Source of the DNA: CAYPHA01 sp964410215
Lineage (GTDB): Bacteria > Calditrichota > Calditrichia > Calditrichales > CAYPHA01
NCBI GenBank assembly: GCA_964410215.1
Contig: CAYPHA010000002.1
Coordinates: 1-64,000 of the forward strand
Length of the DNA stretch: 64,000 nucleotides
Reading direction: 5' to 3'
The notes under the pieces are model-generated. The model made no database searches. It was not told where the DNA came from and saw only the letters and a list, made by a program, of their open reading frames with translations. The first letter of the stretch is position 1; each line of letters starts with the position of its first letter. This document shows, one piece after another, positions 52,306 to 61,814 of this stretch. The translations under genes were made by a program, and so were the position numbers.

Positions 52306-53421
52306 TTAATAGATACATTCATGTGCGGCCTCCGCGTACCATTTCAGTTTTTCAACCGGGGTTTCAAAGAAATGGTCGCTCAGCGAACAGATATATCCCC
52401 CATTTTTTCCTACCGTTTGAAAGAGTTTATGAACCATTGAACGAATGCGTTCCCGGTCACCGTCCGTAACCACGTTAAACTGATCAACCCCGCCGATCAT
52501 GGCAATCCGGTTATCTATTTTCTCGGCAAAGTCCCATGGTTCCTGATTACCGCCCACACTGACCGGTGCCAGTGTCTCGGAAGCGTCACAATGGTTTTCG
52601 ACGATCATATCCTCAATGCCAAGCGTCCCGCCGCAGGTATGATAAGTGATTTTAAAATCCAGGTTATGCAAGGCATCATGCATGGCCCGGTCATAGGGCA
52701 GACAGAATTCCCTGTGTAATTCAGGCGATATGACCGTTGAGGAGGAGGAACCACCACCCGTTTCGATCAGGTCAAATTTAGCCCCTTTCATTGATTCAAT
52801 GAACTGCAGCTTCTTTTCCAGCAGAATTTTAAGAAGTTCATGCACCCAGCCGGGTTTTTCAAACGTGGCCATGATCAAATCCGTGATATCATATAGACAG
52901 GCGGCATGCTGCCAGCAGCCAGCCTGGTCTCCCCAGACAAAGCCGCGCAGTATACCCTGATCACCGACTTCATCATATTTTTTCGCAAGCGGTTCCAGTG
53001 ATAGCTTTGGCACCGGCATATATTTCCGTATCAGTTCAATATCTTCATCCCGCTTGATCAGATATTCCGTTATCCAGGTCGTCTTTCGGTCACCTTCGGT
53101 TTTATAGGTGAGATTACCTTGCGGCGTCTCGATGGTATGGTGTATACGACGATCATCCGGATCATCACTGATTATCTGCGGGATGTCTCTCCAGGTTGTG
53201 ATATTCAACTTCGAAAAATCAGCATCGACGAGCCAGAACTGGGCCATTTCTTCAAAGTATTGTATCTGAGCATCAAATCCTGTTTGTATGCAGGCCTCCA
53301 GATCGCTTATTCCATTCATGTACGTGTCCAGATGGTATCCCTGCCATTGATGAACCGTGACCGGTAACCGGTCCGGTTTTTCCTTATTGATTGCCAGCAT
53401 CAGCCGTTCTTTTGAAGTCAT
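52306..53421 (-). CDS. UroD-like methyltransferase-family protein, third copy
   Basis: A UroD-fold protein of 371 residues, N-terminus SKERLMLAINKEKPDRLPV. The zinc-site pattern is ITYHTCGGTLG (His-x-Cys) plus CSLSDHFFETP (His at the third position), with IGGVDQFNVV as the intervening loop; this is close to the copy at 33964. Cytoplasmic. It lies within the main operon between the SSS symporter (75 bp upstream) and a sulfatase (29 bp downstream), so its expression tracks glycan use. A methyl-transfer role on an imported, O-methylated compound is a reasonable guess, without direct support. Confidence 0.82.
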   Translation of the reverse strand: MTSKERLMLAINKEKPDRLPVTVHQWQGYHLDTYMNGISDLEACIQTGFDAQIQYFEEMAQFWLVDADFSKLNITTWRDIPQIISDDPDDRRIHHTIETPQGNLTYKTEGDRKTTWITEYLIKRDEDIELIRKYMPVPKLSLEPLAKKYDEVGDQGILRGFVWGDQAGCWQHAACLYDITDLIMATFEKPGWVHELLKILLEKKLQFIESMKGAKFDLIETGGGSSSSTVISPELHREFCLPYDRAMHDALHNLDFKITYHTCGGTLGIEDMIVENHCDASETLAPVSVGGNQEPWDFAEKIDNRIAMIGGVDQFNVVTDGDRERIRSMVHKLFQTVGKNGGYICSLSDHFFETPVEKLKWYAEAAHECIY

Positions 53422-53496
53422 GAGGTCTCGTATCCTTTATTTTTGGTGTTTATATGAATATAATGTCTGGATTAAAAGGGCTGTCATCCTTTCATT

Positions 53497-55092
53497 TTAA
53501 CCGAAGAAGACATATAAAAAGAGCATGGTTACAAACAATAGTCCGGAAAGAAGCTTATAATTACCCAATCCGCTCCAGCCTTCCGTTTTAAGGGCTTCCG
53601 CCGGATTCTTCCATACCAGTCGTTTACTTTGTTCCGTATGTTGATGCGGATATAATAACGAAACCACTGCAAGAATGACAGAGCAGATCACAAAGAGATA
53701 AAATGTAGCCATCATGGGGGGTATATTCCAACCTGTTGACGCTTTAAACCAGTCCAGAAGAAAGACCACAAAACCCAGGAATGAACCCGAAATCAAGGTA
53801 ATAATGGAGGCTTTTGAGGATGCTTTCGGCCAGAAAACACCCCACAGGAATACCGCGGTGATAGGCGGTGCAATATAGCAAATAACGGACACAATTCCCT
53901 GAAAGATACTCTCAAAATGTGAAATCAATGGCGACCAAAATATAGCGAGGACCATTGCAACGAACGTTACAATCCTGCCGATGATGACCAGTTTATGGTC
54001 GGGCGTCTGAGGACGCCAGCGTCGGTAAAGGTCATAACTGAACAAGGTAGCGATGGAATTCAATGCACCGGATACCGTGCTCATCAGCGCAGCAAGAAGT
54101 GCTGCAGCCATGACACCCGTAAGGCCGGCGGGCAACAGATGGGTAATCATGAAGGCATAGGCATCTTTGGAATGCTCCGGCGCCGGCAACTGACCCTGAT
54201 TGACCAAAGCTAGAAAAATCGTTCCCGGAAAGACAAATATGAAAACCGGCAGGATCTTGATAAATCCGGCGAATAAAGGACCGACACGGGCATGGTTTTC
54301 ATCTTTCGCACCCAGTACCCGCTGCACAATGGTCTGATCCGCACACCAGTACCATAAGCCGATGATGGGATAACCAAGGAAGATGGAATACCAGGACAAT
54401 CCCGACGGATCATCCGACGGACGCAAAACCGTCAGTTTAACGGCATCCACCGAACCGGTGATCCCGCCCCAACCGCCTGCCTTGATATAACCGACGACGG
54501 TGATAATCACCGCGCCGATGATGAGGATAACTGTCTGGATCGATTCGGTTACGACGACGGCCCGGAGTCCTCCTATGATCGTATATATTCCGGTAAGGAC
54601 GGCGGCAACGACGATGCTGGTCATAATGGGTATACCGAAAAGGCCCTCCAGTACCACGGCCCCGGTATAGAGGGTAAAGCCGATATGGATAAATATGGCC
54701 GAGATAATAGACAACCCAGCCAGCCAGTCCCTGCTGATCCGGCTGTAACGCTGTTCCAGAAAATCAGGGAGCGTAGCGACACGGGAACGCAGATAAAACG
54801 GAGCAAAAAAGAGGGATAAGGCAATAAGAGTAAAAGCTGCCATCCATTCAAAATTTCCATAGGCCAAACCGTTCTGATAGCCTTCCTGGGCCAGACTGAC
54901 CAGATGTGTCGTGGAAATATTGGTGGAAAAGAGGGCCAGACCGATCAGAGGCCAGGTTAAAGTACCGCCGGCCAGAAAATAATTTTTACCCTCTGTACCT
55001 TTGCGGCTTCGTAATCCCTGCCAGGAACCGATCACTACGATGGCAACCAGATACAAAACAATTATAACAAGATCCAGAAATTCAATTTGCAT
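53497..55092 (-). CDS. SSS-family sodium/solute symporter
   Basis: Inner-membrane sodium-coupled symporter, 531 residues, with about 14 hydrophobic segments in an SGLT-like pattern. The N-terminus has a segment with FLAGGTLTWPLIGLALFSTN and ISTTHLVSLAQEGY, the typical SSS loop. Later segments include YWCADQTIVQRVLGAKDE, LLAALMSTVSGALNSIATL and YRRWRPQTPDHKL, which resemble the sugar-symporter branch. It is 24 bp after a sulfatase and is the only transporter in the window, so it probably imports the main released sugar (fucose, an N-acetylhexosamine or a small glycan). Substrate inferred from context only. Confidence 0.92.
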   Translation of the reverse strand: MQIEFLDLVIIVLYLVAIVVIGSWQGLRSRKGTEGKNYFLAGGTLTWPLIGLALFSTNISTTHLVSLAQEGYQNGLAYGNFEWMAAFTLIALSLFFAPFYLRSRVATLPDFLEQRYSRISRDWLAGLSIISAIFIHIGFTLYTGAVVLEGLFGIPIMTSIVVAAVLTGIYTIIGGLRAVVVTESIQTVILIIGAVIITVVGYIKAGGWGGITGSVDAVKLTVLRPSDDPSGLSWYSIFLGYPIIGLWYWCADQTIVQRVLGAKDENHARVGPLFAGFIKILPVFIFVFPGTIFLALVNQGQLPAPEHSKDAYAFMITHLLPAGLTGVMAAALLAALMSTVSGALNSIATLFSYDLYRRWRPQTPDHKLVIIGRIVTFVAMVLAIFWSPLISHFESIFQGIVSVICYIAPPITAVFLWGVFWPKASSKASIITLISGSFLGFVVFLLDWFKASTGWNIPPMMATFYLFVICSVILAVVSLLYPHQHTEQSKRLVWKNPAEALKTEGWSGLGNYKLLSGLLFVTMLFLYVFFG

Positions 55093-55116
55093 AACGGCCT
55101 TCCTGCTTTTTACATC

Positions 55117-57195
55117 CTATTTAACCATAACCTCGTCGATGAATAACCATGCCTTCCCCCCGGCACCCTTATGCCATTCGGGGCAGGTTTTTACATTTTT
55201 TGCCTGTATGCGTACATACCGGCATGTTTCGTTAGTCAGGGCAAAAGAAAAGTCCTCAATATTCCGTTTTTCATTCATTACCAGTTTCTTCCGGCTGACG
55301 CGTTTCTGTATCTTAAATCCTTTACCATCAATTGAAGTGGAAACGGAAACCGTAAGCGGATGGAAGATCCAGTGGGATTGTGCCTCCAGGAAACCGGCGG
55401 AGACCCGCGTCACGTTTGTTTCTTTTCCCAGATCGATCACAATATCCAGGTGATCCTCCTCAATGCCAACCCAGTATCCGTCACTGTATAAAGAGGATGC
55501 ACGTATGCCGTCGGTTAATACATTCCAGCCATTCTGTGAAAATTGAGGAACCGCGTTATTCATGCTCCGGATATTTTTACCTACCGCTAAATGAGCGACA
55601 TTACTGATCTGAAACTTATCATCCCTGACTTTCAGAGACCGCCAGATATCGGGCTGACCGGTATTCGATTGTGGCCGGCCGGGAGTGCTTCTCCCGTTAT
55701 TAACGTAGTTTTCCAGTAATCGGGTTAACCGGTAAACCACATCCGGATAGCGGTCATACAGGTTATGCTCTTCACCGATATCCTCTTCCAGGTTGTACAG
55801 CTGAATCATCGGCCAGCCGTCCTGCATCGCCTTTTCGGGTGCAACCGAACCGCCTCCCGATCCCGAACCGATTTCCATTTTCCATTTACCCTGCCGGATG
55901 GCAAACGAGCCGTCACCGGAAAGATGAACGGTGGCCTCCCTGATGGGCGCGCTGTGTTGTTCGTCGTACAACACCGGCCAGATATTATAACTATCCTCAC
56001 CCGCGGAATCCGGGAGTTGTTCTCCCACAATAGCAGCAACCGTGGCAAAAATATCGGTCAGACATACGATCTCATTGCTGATCACGCCTTCTTTAACCTG
56101 ACCCGGCCAGGAAACGATGAAGGGTACGCGGTGCCCGCCCTCCCAGAAATCCGCTTTCTTACCGCGAAATGTATAACTGGGATTATGACCGTATTTGAGA
56201 ATCGAATCTGCTGCTCCGGCCATATCGGTACCATCCATGCGGGGTGACCCGTTATCACTGGTAAAAATAACCAGCGTATTTTCCCGTATGCCTTTTTGCT
56301 CCAGAGTCTGCAGAATATTCCCGACGATACTGTCAATCTGGTACACAAAGTCGCCATAGGCACCGGCCAGACTTTTACCCCGGTGTTCCTCTGTTGGAGC
56401 GATGGGGGTGTGCGGAGCCGTCAGCGGGAAGTAGAGGAAGAACGGTTGCCCGGAATCAGCTCTCCGGTCAATGTATTCCAAACTCTTTTTTTCCATTTCC
56501 GGCAATACGTTATACAGGTCCCATTCCTCGAGCATAATACCGGGAACACCGTACATGGCGTCCGGTTTCGATATGGAAGGAATGCCAATCGTCCGATCGT
56601 TTTCAATGAAACAATACGGAGGATAGTTGGGCGCATCGGTTCCGAAAAAATAATCAAAACCACGGGTTGTCGGTCCGTTTTGAAGCGGTTGGGTAAAATC
56701 GATATTCCAGCCCTTTTCGGCGCCGGTGTTTTCCAGAATATGACCATCCTTGTCAACCCAGTTCATCCCCAAATGCCATTTACCGATGCAGGCCGTGTGA
56801 TATCCCTGTTCCTTCAGGTAACGGGCAATGGTTAACCTTTCATCTTCAATTAATGGCGGGTCAAAGGACCAAAGGGCCCCACCCTGCCTTCTCGAACGCC
56901 AGGAATAACGGCCCGTTAATAAGCCGTAACGGGTCGGACTGCAAAGTGAAGAACTGGCATGGGCATCTGTAAATGTGATACCGTTATCAGCCATGGTATC
57001 GAGGTGTGGTGTTGGAATTTTGGAATCCGGATTAAGGCAGCCGACATCCCCATATCCCAGGTCATCAGCGAGTATGACGATGATATTCGGAAGATTTTTT
57101 TTCTCCCCACAACCTGTAAACATGGAATGTGTCGCAAGGGCGGCTGCACCCATACTTGTGAGGTGCAAAAATTGTCGACGGTTCAGCTTATTCAT
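55117..57195 (-). CDS. Type I sulfatase with shared C-terminal discoidin-like domain (C-S-P-T-R)
   Basis: Sulfate-ester hydrolase, 692 residues. Tat-like motif (LNRRQFLHLTSMG), lipobox FTGC, Asp44-45 (LADDLGYGD), formylglycine Cys85 in LCSPTRYGLLTGRY, IGKWHLGMNW, FTSDNGSPRMDG. Residues of about 530-692 are the shared discoidin-like domain (YWVGIEEDHLDIVIDL, HWIFHPLTVSVS, CPEWHKGAGGKAWLFIDE), an unusual addition for a sulfatase. It is the duplicated partner of the sulfatase at 50723. Gaps of 27 bp from the GH116 gene and 24 bp from the symporter place it firmly in the operon. Confidence 0.94.
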   Translation of the reverse strand: MNKLNRRQFLHLTSMGAAALATHSMFTGCGEKKNLPNIIVILADDLGYGDVGCLNPDSKIPTPHLDTMADNGITFTDAHASSSLCSPTRYGLLTGRYSWRSRRQGGALWSFDPPLIEDERLTIARYLKEQGYHTACIGKWHLGMNWVDKDGHILENTGAEKGWNIDFTQPLQNGPTTRGFDYFFGTDAPNYPPYCFIENDRTIGIPSISKPDAMYGVPGIMLEEWDLYNVLPEMEKKSLEYIDRRADSGQPFFLYFPLTAPHTPIAPTEEHRGKSLAGAYGDFVYQIDSIVGNILQTLEQKGIRENTLVIFTSDNGSPRMDGTDMAGAADSILKYGHNPSYTFRGKKADFWEGGHRVPFIVSWPGQVKEGVISNEIVCLTDIFATVAAIVGEQLPDSAGEDSYNIWPVLYDEQHSAPIREATVHLSGDGSFAIRQGKWKMEIGSGSGGGSVAPEKAMQDGWPMIQLYNLEEDIGEEHNLYDRYPDVVYRLTRLLENYVNNGRSTPGRPQSNTGQPDIWRSLKVRDDKFQISNVAHLAVGKNIRSMNNAVPQFSQNGWNVLTDGIRASSLYSDGYWVGIEEDHLDIVIDLGKETNVTRVSAGFLEAQSHWIFHPLTVSVSTSIDGKGFKIQKRVSRKKLVMNEKRNIEDFSFALTNETCRYVRIQAKNVKTCPEWHKGAGGKAWLFIDEVMVK

Positions 57196-57222
57196 ATCTT
57201 GTTAACCAGATTTACTGAAAAC

Positions 57223-60200
57223 TTATTCAATGATCATCTCATCCACAAATAACCAGGCTTTACCCCCTGCGCCGGGATGGCCTTCCGGACACTTACCGAT
57301 GTTTTTCACGGTTAGTTTGATATACCGTATCGTATCAGATGATATGGGGACATTCAGATCATATACCCCGGAACGGCCAAAATCTTCCGTGTTTTCATTC
57401 CCCAGGGCTTTTTCCAGTTCCCTTCCCTCCAATGTAGCCAGAGGTGTGAATTTTTTACCATCGCGGGAACCGGCAATTTCAACCGCCACCGGCAGAAAAA
57501 TCCATGAACGGGGATCGTTTAAACATCCGATCAGGATTTTATGTACTTCCTTACGTTTTCCGATATCGATGGTGGCTTCCAGATCCGTTTCCTCGAAACC
57601 AAGCCAGCGTCCGTCATGGAAATTGCCACTTCCCCGGATGCCATCAATCAGCGTCACCGCACCGTGGCCGGGATATTTGTGACTGGCCGGTGTTTTCAAT
57701 CGTACATCATTCACCGCCGTAAATTTATACAACTTTGCGGTATTCGCCCGGATACTCCGTTTGCCGTCAAGGTAGGCGACCGCTTTCAGGGTCATCGTGC
57801 GGTTCACATGTATAGGATCCCGGTATTTTATCGAATGGGTATCCGGCTCACTGCCATCGAGGGTATAATAAATAGCCGGTTCCTGCCCCGACGATTTCAG
57901 GTACAATTTTAAAGGCTTACTGAAGGATACAGACCGGACGCTGTTTCCCTGGTCATCGAGAATCCGCGGTGGCCTGGGAATTTGCTCCAGGGATAATCGC
58001 GGGAGAGACTTCTGATCCTTTTTATCTTTTTTATTACTGGTACTAATAACAGTCTTAAATAATCTTCCGGCAGATAATGTCGTGGATTCTTCCAGCAGGT
58101 GCGAACCAAATCCATTCAGGATGATTTCTTTTATGTTCAGATTACCATTCAGGACATTTATATTCATTGTGAATTTATTATTATTTCTGGAGAGTTGCAC
58201 CATTCCATAAGCCGTGCCATTGGACCAGAAATAGAATCCCTCGACGGGATCGAACCGGAGTCGCTCATCCACGGCTGAATAATGAAACCCGCTCAGGGAA
58301 AGGACGGCCGCCCAACTGGCCATCGCCCGTGCATAATGGTGGCCGCATTCGGCTTCATCGAAGGGACTGCGTTTTTCACCATCATAACGGTTGCGAATAT
58401 TTCTGATGCAATGCAGCCCTTCCTCCTCCATTCCTTCATACAGCATACCAACAGCCGCCGTATATTCAAAACCGGTCATCACCTCATTGAAATAGGGGAA
58501 AGGATTTTTAGGACGTTCGTAAGGATAAGAAGCCATCAGTAAAGCCGCCTCGTTACCCAGGGCATAAGACCGCATATTATTGAAATGGGCATGCATGGAG
58601 GGACGGTAATTGTATTTCAGTATGCTCTGCAGGGTTTTTTTGATATGCTCCGGCCTGGCCAGATAACCGAGGCCACAGATATGGGCCATGTACTGCCCGA
58701 CCAGCTGATCGACGAGGCATCCCCGTGCCAGCTGGTAATCGGGATCACTGAAATCCGACGCGCCCATACCGGACGTTAAACCGGGCGCGATTTGCGAAGG
58801 ATCATCGGGTGTCCGAACCTGATGTTCGTAATACTCACCGTTGAACAGGTTCTCATCGATCCATGTACTGCCATGATCAAACAGGGCCCGGCACGTCAAA
58901 GCAAAATCGGAGTCTCCGAGATATACGGCCATTTCTTCCGCCGCGCGCAGGGCACCGAGGTACCAGAACTGCATCTGCGGATTCGGGCCGTAATATTCGA
59001 CGTCCATCGTGTTGTGCTGACAACCTTCCATCACACCGTCGATGTCCCCGTCCCAGCCTCCTTCGATCCAGCAAAAGGAGAGCGCTTTCTTCACATAGGG
59101 CCAGAGACGTTTCAGCTGTTCATCATCACCGGAAAGCTGCCAGTCACGGTACATTTTCATGATGGTTCCCATCTGTCCGTCTGCCGCACCTGCACTGCCG
59201 GACTGCGCATTATCCAGGGGCAGGCCTACCCGGAAACTCATCAGCCCGTATTCGCTGGTCGCATATCCGAACTCGATTTCACGCATTTTGCGGGCCAGTT
59301 CGCCGTATAGAAAAGCCGTCGCCTGTTCGTAGTTCCAGACATGTGTGCAGGATCCCATGCAACAGCCCGAATTATCGTTACAGCCCTCCCAGCCGAAAAA
59401 GAAACCATCGGCCGTTCGAAAACAGGTCTGTGTCCGGAGCGTGCTCAGATTAAAAAGCGCCGCTTCTTTGACTTCCTCCGGATAATCACTGCTGCAAAAG
59501 GCTGTAACCCACTCAACGGTTTTTGCTTCCAGATCGTTCAGTTCCGGAAGGACCTGTGCCACTACATCCCAGGCATCTTCGTATTTGGTCGTATAATAAT
59601 TTCCAACATTCGTCGGGGCCCAGGCCAGACGGTTCGGAAAATGCCAGGTTATAAAAAAGGTGATTGGTCGGGTCTCCCCGGGGTTTAATTGTATAGCGGA
59701 AGCGAGTGACGCCCGCGGTGTATCTCCTCCCGTAAATGGCTTTTCGGTCAATTTGCCATCTGCGCTGAAATCATCCCAGAAACTGAGAATATCATTACCC
59801 CATCCTCCCTGCTCCAGGGAGGTTCGAAACGTTATATCAGGACCATCCAGAGTAGACAGCGCCATCGTACCCCACTGTTCCGCAAGGGAGTCGACACCGT
59901 CGGAATACATGTAAATACCCTGAAAATCCGCATCTTCCCGGAATTGATTTTTATTTGATTTGGCTCCTGCAGGCACAAGGGTACCGTTCCAACTTTGTGC
60001 AAACTTACTGCCGTCGGCACCGATAAAATTCTCGAACGAACCGCAAACAGAAACGCTTACGGAAGATTCTGTTTTATTGGAAATGACATAGCGAAGCACG
60101 GCGATGGGAATACCGCTGGCATCGGCGTCTCCCGGGATCATCGGATTGAAGGCCTGTAAAGTCACATCCACCGGTACATCGGCGTCCGCAAGGTGTACCT

Positions 60201-60651
60201 GCCCAAAAGGATAGGCCGCATCAAAGCTGACTTCCCGGAAACGGGGCAATCCGTGGTTATCGGCTCCGGTACCATCCATGCTCTCGTATACGGAGAAGTC
60301 GACTGGTCCCATTAGAGCCCGGGTGTGAGCATCTTTTCCTTCCTGTTGCATGAAAATGGCAAAGAAAGGTGCACGGTTGCCGACCGGAGTACCGTGGAAC
60401 CCTTTTGCCGGACGGTTCATGATTTCCCAGTGACGCAGTGCACCGTTGCCCATCAGTGAAATGGTTCCGGTACCGATTCCGCCAATGGGCAGTGCCAGGC
60501 GATCCAGTTTTTCCTGTGGATAGTGTTTTAACACCGGCCACTGCCTTTCGCTATCCGTATTCATATCGGCAAACCCATATTGTATGGTTAAACTCAATAA
60601 AAACAGTGTACATACTAGAGCACATACAGACGTCATTTTCAACACTTTCAT
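57223..60651 (-). CDS. GH116 family glycoside hydrolase with CHB_HEX-like and discoidin-like domains
   Basis: GH116 includes beta-glucosidases, beta-xylosidases and glucosylceramidases. The 1142-residue protein has a signal peptide (to about 28), the family N-terminal signature LALPIGGIGTGTISLMGNG, the N-terminal beta-sandwich and the (alpha/alpha)6 barrel with CCMGSCTHVWNYEQA, CQHNTMDVEYYGPNPQ and SPFDEAECGHHYARAMASW. A CHB_HEX-like domain (about 895-975, AIYYTLDGSEPDT) and the shared discoidin-like domain (about 985-1142) follow; its end reads CPEGHPGAGGKAWLFVDE, with Gly instead of Trp. The start overlaps the epimerase stop by 4 bp (ATGA), showing translational coupling. Confidence 0.94.
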   Translation of the reverse strand: MKVLKMTSVCALVCTLFLLSLTIQYGFADMNTDSERQWPVLKHYPQEKLDRLALPIGGIGTGTISLMGNGALRHWEIMNRPAKGFHGTPVGNRAPFFAIFMQQEGKDAHTRALMGPVDFSVYESMDGTGADNHGLPRFREVSFDAAYPFGQVHLADADVPVDVTLQAFNPMIPGDADASGIPIAVLRYVISNKTESSVSVSVCGSFENFIGADGSKFAQSWNGTLVPAGAKSNKNQFREDADFQGIYMYSDGVDSLAEQWGTMALSTLDGPDITFRTSLEQGGWGNDILSFWDDFSADGKLTEKPFTGGDTPRASLASAIQLNPGETRPITFFITWHFPNRLAWAPTNVGNYYTTKYEDAWDVVAQVLPELNDLEAKTVEWVTAFCSSDYPEEVKEAALFNLSTLRTQTCFRTADGFFFGWEGCNDNSGCCMGSCTHVWNYEQATAFLYGELARKMREIEFGYATSEYGLMSFRVGLPLDNAQSGSAGAADGQMGTIMKMYRDWQLSGDDEQLKRLWPYVKKALSFCWIEGGWDGDIDGVMEGCQHNTMDVEYYGPNPQMQFWYLGALRAAEEMAVYLGDSDFALTCRALFDHGSTWIDENLFNGEYYEHQVRTPDDPSQIAPGLTSGMGASDFSDPDYQLARGCLVDQLVGQYMAHICGLGYLARPEHIKKTLQSILKYNYRPSMHAHFNNMRSYALGNEAALLMASYPYERPKNPFPYFNEVMTGFEYTAAVGMLYEGMEEEGLHCIRNIRNRYDGEKRSPFDEAECGHHYARAMASWAAVLSLSGFHYSAVDERLRFDPVEGFYFWSNGTAYGMVQLSRNNNKFTMNINVLNGNLNIKEIILNGFGSHLLEESTTLSAGRLFKTVISTSNKKDKKDQKSLPRLSLEQIPRPPRILDDQGNSVRSVSFSKPLKLYLKSSGQEPAIYYTLDGSEPDTHSIKYRDPIHVNRTMTLKAVAYLDGKRSIRANTAKLYKFTAVNDVRLKTPASHKYPGHGAVTLIDGIRGSGNFHDGRWLGFEETDLEATIDIGKRKEVHKILIGCLNDPRSWIFLPVAVEIAGSRDGKKFTPLATLEGRELEKALGNENTEDFGRSGVYDLNVPISSDTIRYIKLTVKNIGKCPEGHPGAGGKAWLFVDEMIIE

Positions 60652-61814
60652 GATATTCTTTCCTCTTCAAGTAACTGCCAGCAGTACAAAAGCATCCTGG
60701 GGATATGAAACGGCCCTTTCCACAGATTGCCTTTCAAGGGTACGGATATACGCCCGTCACGATGCAGATAGCCGTACCATTCGCCATATTCTTTATCCGG
60801 AAAATGTGAAAACGTATATTCGTGAATCCGCCTGTGCCAGGTTTTGTACTTTTCATCTCCGGTTAACCGGTAGGCTAAAAGCGTGGCAATGATCGTTTCG
60901 CATTGCGGCCACCAGAATTTCATATCATGCCAGTATTCCTGAACCGGCAGGCCCTTTACATCCCTGAAATAAAAAATTCCACCGTATTCTTCATCCCAGC
61001 CGATCCGCCACATCCAGTCCAGCATGGTGGTGGCGAGCTGGATCAGTTCCTGATTATTATTCCGCATTTTCGCTTCGTGAAGAATAAACCAGGCGCCTTC
61101 GATGGCATGACCGGGATTGAGCGTACGGCCATCGAAATGATCTATAAATTCACCTTGCGGTCCGACAACTTCCATAACGGCCTGATCTTCATAATTCATA
61201 AAATGGGCAGCTATTTCTTCTACACCCCGGTCGATCCATTGCGTTGCTTCTGCAAAACCGATGGTCTCACGCAATACCTGGCCCATCGATATTAATATCA
61301 TGGGAAATCCCATGGATTTCATTTCGCGGTTTGCCGGATCATACTTTGGAGGAATCCGTCCCGGTTCTGTATGATAACGCACAAATGTACGAAAAAGATT
61401 AACCGCTTTATCGGCGTATTCCTGCTTACCGCCGGCCCGGGCATAAGCGGCACAGGCCATGGCCGCAAAGGCTTCGGAAAACACATAACGGCGTTTGCGG
61501 ACCGGGGCTCCTTCCCGGCTGACCTGGAAGAACATACGTCCGTCCCGGTCAAATCCATGTTTTTCAATAAATTGAATTCCCTGCCCGGCCAGATCGAGCC
61601 ATTCATCCCGCTTTTCGACGGTGTTATAAAGTGTGGCAAGCAGCCATGTGAAGCGTCCCTGCGGCCAGATACCTTTATCGTTATCGATCACTTTGCCGTC
61701 ACGGTCCAGGCAGGTGAAAAATCCGCCATATTCCGGATCCGGAGCATACTTAAACCAGAATGGCAGGATATCATTAAATAGTGAATCGTGATAGATCTTA
61801 GAAAAATGGGCCAT
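60648..61814 (-). CDS. AGE-family sugar epimerase
   Basis: N-acylglucosamine 2-epimerase / cellobiose 2-epimerase superfamily, 388 residues, an (alpha/alpha)6 barrel without signal peptide, so cytoplasmic. Landmarks: GGFFTCLDRDG, KGIWPQGRFTWLLATLYN, LNPGHAIEGAWFILHEA with the catalytic-type His, and FWWPQCETIIATLLAY. It could isomerise N-acetylglucosamine/mannosamine, an aldose/ketose or a disaccharide. In a locus with GH20 and SASA, N-acylhexosamine processing is attractive but unproven. The ATG abuts the stop of the GH2 gene upstream with no gap, and its stop overlaps the GH116 start by 4 bp. Confidence 0.92.
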   Translation of the reverse strand: MAHFSKIYHDSLFNDILPFWFKYAPDPEYGGFFTCLDRDGKVIDNDKGIWPQGRFTWLLATLYNTVEKRDEWLDLAGQGIQFIEKHGFDRDGRMFFQVSREGAPVRKRRYVFSEAFAAMACAAYARAGGKQEYADKAVNLFRTFVRYHTEPGRIPPKYDPANREMKSMGFPMILISMGQVLRETIGFAEATQWIDRGVEEIAAHFMNYEDQAVMEVVGPQGEFIDHFDGRTLNPGHAIEGAWFILHEAKMRNNNQELIQLATTMLDWMWRIGWDEEYGGIFYFRDVKGLPVQEYWHDMKFWWPQCETIIATLLAYRLTGDEKYKTWHRRIHEYTFSHFPDKEYGEWYGYLHRDGRISVPLKGNLWKGPFHIPRMLLYCWQLLEEERIS

